A DNA stretch of 64,000 nucleotides, from the NCBI GenBank assembly GCA_017527905.1, contig JAFXPK010000041.1, forward strand, positions 1-64,000. Reading direction: 5' to 3'. Positions 63,001-64,000 of this stretch are shown one piece after another. Numbering within the stretch: the stretch's first letter is position 1; each line of letters opens with the position of its first letter. The notes under the pieces were generated by a model. It made no database searches. It worked only from the letters and a program-made list of their open reading frames with translations, and was not told the DNA's origin. The translations under genes and the position numbers were made by a program. This DNA is from Paludibacteraceae bacterium. GTDB taxonomy: Bacteria; Bacteroidota; Bacteroidia; Bacteroidales; Paludibacteraceae.

Positions 63001-64000
63001 ACCGATTAGGATCCCTGAAAGTAAAAGTATCCGTCAAGGACACGGCAGGGAAAGAGATACCAGTGAAGGTATCCGCCATAGACGCGAACGTCATCAACGT
63101 CACCAGCAACGTGGATGTGAACAACGTGACGTTGGTCGTAACCGCCGACAACAGGGGTGAAAAAGGAGCCTACAAAGCGCTCGAATACACGGCCAGATTC
63201 CTCATGATGGTACGGAACATCAGTTTCAACTACCGACATGGAGATGTACTCGAAATCGGAGGCTACAAGCCGTCAAGCGGATTCCTCGGGCAAGACTACG
63301 ACAACCCTGGGCATGACTTCACATTCGGATTCTTCAACACCGACAAGTTCATCCACAAGGCATACGAGCAAGACTCACTGCTGCTCATGGACGATAGAAT
63401 CACAACCCCTATCGTGAGATCCATCACACAAAATCTCACCGCCAAAGCGCAAATCGAGCCGTTGCCAAACCTTAAGATAGACCTGAACGCATCATGGATG
63501 AAGAACAACCAGGATGAGATCTATTACATGTATGGATACTCGGACGACTGGAACATGAAGGAGTTCTCGGGCTCCTACTCCAGGACTTGCCTCTCCATCC
63601 GCACATCGTTCATTTCCAACAGCGCCAATTCGGAGGTGTTCAAGGACTTCCTACGCGACAGGAATATCATTCAGAGCAGGATATACAAGCAAGTGGGCGA
63701 GATGAACAGCAATGGAAAGGTGAACTACGTGAATCCAAGTGGCGCCGACGTGCTCATCCCTGCCTTCTACGCCGCATATATGCAGAAGGATGCGAAGTCT
63801 GTGGATCTGAAGTACGTTCCAAGCGGAAACTTCAAGAGCATGATGACCTCCCTCATCCCGAACTGGAAAATAACCTGCAGTTCGCTGATGCGCCTCGAAC
63901 CAATAAAGAAATCATTCAAGTCGTTCAACGTGAACCATTCATACAAGAGCACCTATAGCCTAGGTCCTTACGGTTCGCTCTTGGAATGGACAAACAACCT
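57036..64000 (+). CDS. sprA: T9SS outer-membrane translocon SprA (Sov), 3' end outside window
   Basis: 2321 codons are visible of an expected 2400 or so; the gene runs off the right edge. SprA is the giant 36-strand barrel through which T9SS cargo crosses the outer membrane. The start is TTG at 57036: no ATG lies between the ruvA stop and the signal peptide, and reading from TTG gives KKLNRHNIFIAASLCGILAF then SAFAQ. Family features: TPFVLSEDEYRDQALKESM, EIQIGLGKQGEKIFGPGGVQ, GSVELPFGISITKRKNP, the DQDNAGTSYIDDFEGTES segment and long runs of beta strands with lateral-gate regions. The frame is intact where I checked. It lies 30 bases after ruvA. Gliding cannot be concluded. Confidence 0.96.
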   Translation, partial: MKKLNRHNIFIAASLCGILAFSAFAQGDGNISLPRPSDRKPTLADPQEDTTSLRYPIKEQEIITYDDLNRKSAMDLSTPSNINTDVEYDPESGFYIYRTKVGEMEITTPFVLSEDEYRDQALKESMNKYWSEKAKTNTEGGNKITPSEIQIGLGKQGEKIFGPGGVQLKTQGSVELPFGISITKRKNPAISERNRKNAAFDFDCKVQLSATGNVGDKVNFNLNYNTEATFNADQKLINLGYKGDEDDILQLVEAGNVKLPLSSSLISGSTDLFGFRTDLQFGKLKVSAIFSQQESDRKSISTQGAQTTDFEIKASQYEENRHFFLSTYFYDHYDEWAKNAPNPQSGIVINKVEIWTTNSTNSSSNNVTMRNIIAVRDLAETYDSDGKSESWPSNDNGQVYRAINANKALRDIQTASNEMSNLTIDGQDYQSAKEYEILNNAKMLRESEYTLNSELGYISLKSNVSSDNIVAVAFEYTQGGKTYKVGELTTSTTDTAKTSTKNLFVKLIKGSTPAPQNKRLWNLAMKNIYSLGAYNVQEENFKVEVKYYYQSDSTTQYLNYIPALGNKNLLRVLNMDRLNKRLNAMPDGYFDFIKGYTVDPTTGRIIFLSTRPFDTGIKNGYNNMAGVEKFTYPELYDSTLTVAKEYTEKNKYLITGKYSSSSGSEIRLGATNVARGSVRVTAGGRTLVEGTGYTVDYNLGIVKILDEIALSSNSPINVSLESESFFNTQRKSLIGTNMEYEFSDKFTLGGTLLHMTEKPLTQKVSLGNEPISNTIWGMNGTFKSDWQWLTSAIDKIPLIDAKAPSSIALSGEFAQLIPGHSKAVDQDNAGTSYIDDFEGTESSINIKNPTSWVLASTPKITSGPLMSKHFIRENDSYWSQQLSPTDLINIGYGLNRAHLAWYYIDQIFTSTSSNTPDHIRKDKNQLSNHYIRQVDEREIYQDKDPISGESTTMQTLHLHYYPKERGQYNLDISGMGTDGYLTNPEDRWAGIMRKLDNTNFETSNVEYLEFWMMDPFVYPDMNTTSGQLVINLGNMSEDILKDGRKAFENGLPTSNNNAAIDTTIWGRVPRLTALTNSFDNANLNQQDLGLDGLSNSEEFLFPNSYSKYNREVSNKVNATAKQRWDAESFSPLNDPAGDNYHYFRGGDYDDREANIFDRYKYYNGTDGNSTATNDKFTSTATTSPDAEDLNGDNTLNESEQYFEYIVNIDKSVFQNEAEWEENFITNMVESPVELKNGEREEIKWYQFRIPIKTTKKRAEGGISDFRSIRYIRMYMTGFQEEEHLRFAELQLVRTDWRIYEKNDRLVDNSIYAKLRGTGKIDISSVCYEKDQRKKPVGYKLPPGIKQTIDPSQSQIREENEQSMVLRIDSLEPNDVRAVYKTAALDTRQYKRFKMFVHAEEYIDGEDIPDNRIYAFVRFGSDFTENYYEYKIPLKMTQAGAINANEIWPRENNFDFAFEQLTNLKLERDRKKVSGQAKYNEVYTKMDGHNTMAVIGSPSFGDITSMMIGIINEDNVTHNAEIWVNEMRMSGYDEDGGWAAVANLGIVFSDLGSFSLGGQIETVGFGNIEDNVMERNQDDFYEYNLAAAVQLGKFFPEKAKVNMPFSYTRTHQRTSPKYDPMNTDVELKKTLDNYDSDAIRDSIKEMSQTNKIYKSYALNNVRVGITSKKPMPYDPANFSFSLGYNKSEEINPETEYENIQNYKGMFNYVYSINPKPVEPFKKAKMFKSQHMKLFRDFNFYYVPKNIAFGTSMTRYYEEAQLRNYMQPIVKDTTFQYMTFDKNWQWDRTSDIKWDLTRNLKLSFSTATNSEINETISSDDEDGDRLVNIPINKQYLDDIGYIDWYDKWKDTVWHSIKHFGEPVSYEQKFNITYNVPINKLPHLDWITSNASYSAYYQWSKGTVLVLGQAPVTGNIIENQRNWNGDIRFNFETLYNKFPHLKEINKKYSKTTSTTSTKKKDAKADKKEEEKPKSYERKNMRLKAGSKTRISHRLGSLKVKVSVKDTAGKEIPVKVSAIDANVINVTSNVDVNNVTLVVTADNRGEKGAYKALEYTARFLMMVRNISFNYRHGDVLEIGGYKPSSGFLGQDYDNPGHDFTFGFFNTDKFIHKAYEQDSLLLMDDRITTPIVRSITQNLTAKAQIEPLPNLKIDLNASWMKNNQDEIYYMYGYSDDWNMKEFSGSYSRTCLSIRTSFISNSANSEVFKDFLRDRNIIQSRIYKQVGEMNSNGKVNYVNPSGADVLIPAFYAAYMQKDAKSVDLKYVPSGNFKSMMTSLIPNWKITCSSLMRLEPIKKSFKSFNVNHSYKSTYSLGPYGSLLEWTNN

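Overview
This window looks like an ordinary chromosomal segment of a Bacteroidota bacterium, most likely a fibre-degrading gut or rumen member of the Bacteroidales that carries a type IX secretion system (T9SS). The signs are: -7 promoter boxes of the Bacteroidota form TAnnTTTG (and a TAnnTTCG variant) upstream of many genes; weak or absent Shine-Dalgarno sequences; lipoproteins whose lipid-carrying Cys is followed by runs of Asp; T9SS parts (sprA, gldJ) and proteins with T9SS type A C-terminal sorting domains; and a GH9 cellulase and a GH10 xylanase. The genus cannot be fixed from the sequence alone. I see no phage, insertion sequence, integron or CRISPR array.

Layout. 1-3.1 kb: a truncated secreted GLUG-type protein, tRNA-Gln(TTG), tRNA-Gly(CCC), a lipoprotein FKBP prolyl isomerase and a small membrane protein. 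3.1-18 kb: a candidate short terminated transcript, a GT2 glycosyltransferase, metH (without its activation domain), a secreted CotH-family protein, an acidic orphan protein, a GT2/VanZ-like pair diverging from trpS-yfhO-GT2, and a capsule-type sugar transferase with a LicD-like protein. 18-24 kb: pbpC, typA, an Asp-rich lipoprotein and menA. 24-31 kb: a plant cell wall block with a GH9 cellulase, an outer-membrane DUF3078 protein and a GH10 xylanase with CBM6. 31-37 kb: a giant 2-hydroxyacyl-CoA dehydratase-activase-like protein and a strongly expressed-looking T9SS cargo. 37-46 kb: trkH-lolE-rbfA diverging from dprA, a TonB-C protein, a nucleoside kinase, a lipoprotein and nadB. 46-52 kb: gldJ followed by murF, a CCGxH membrane protein, an LTA-synthase-like sulfatase and a zinc-ribbon protein. 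52-64 kb: folP-cdaA-lolD, yebC, a small abundant-looking lipoprotein, ruvA and sprA (runs off the right edge).

How the genes fit together. Most are housekeeping genes for translation, cell wall, cofactors, lipoprotein sorting and nucleotide metabolism. The lifestyle genes make a coherent set: SprA and GldJ build the T9SS, which would export the GH9 cellulase, the 35.8 kb cargo and perhaps the GH10 xylanase, while the glycosyltransferases, Caps_synth and LicD-like proteins would build surface glycans. Three genes (35.8 kb cargo, gldJ, 55.6 kb lipoprotein) use T-ending codons unlike their neighbours, and two of them have structured 5' leaders, which suggests high expression.

Non-coding signals that coding annotation does not explain: an identical 16-base palindromic double -7 box in two unrelated divergent promoters (11772-11787 and 40789-40804); a 42-base dispersed element in three copies, two of them at gene ends; AAATAGCTAAATAGT-type repeats at three sites; a TAnnTTCG promoter class; a promoter-terminator pair at 3373-3439; and a terminator lying inside a convergent coding region at 46502-46539. 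I found no clear new multi-gene system. The most interesting leads are these regulatory and repeat patterns and a few uncharacterised envelope proteins.
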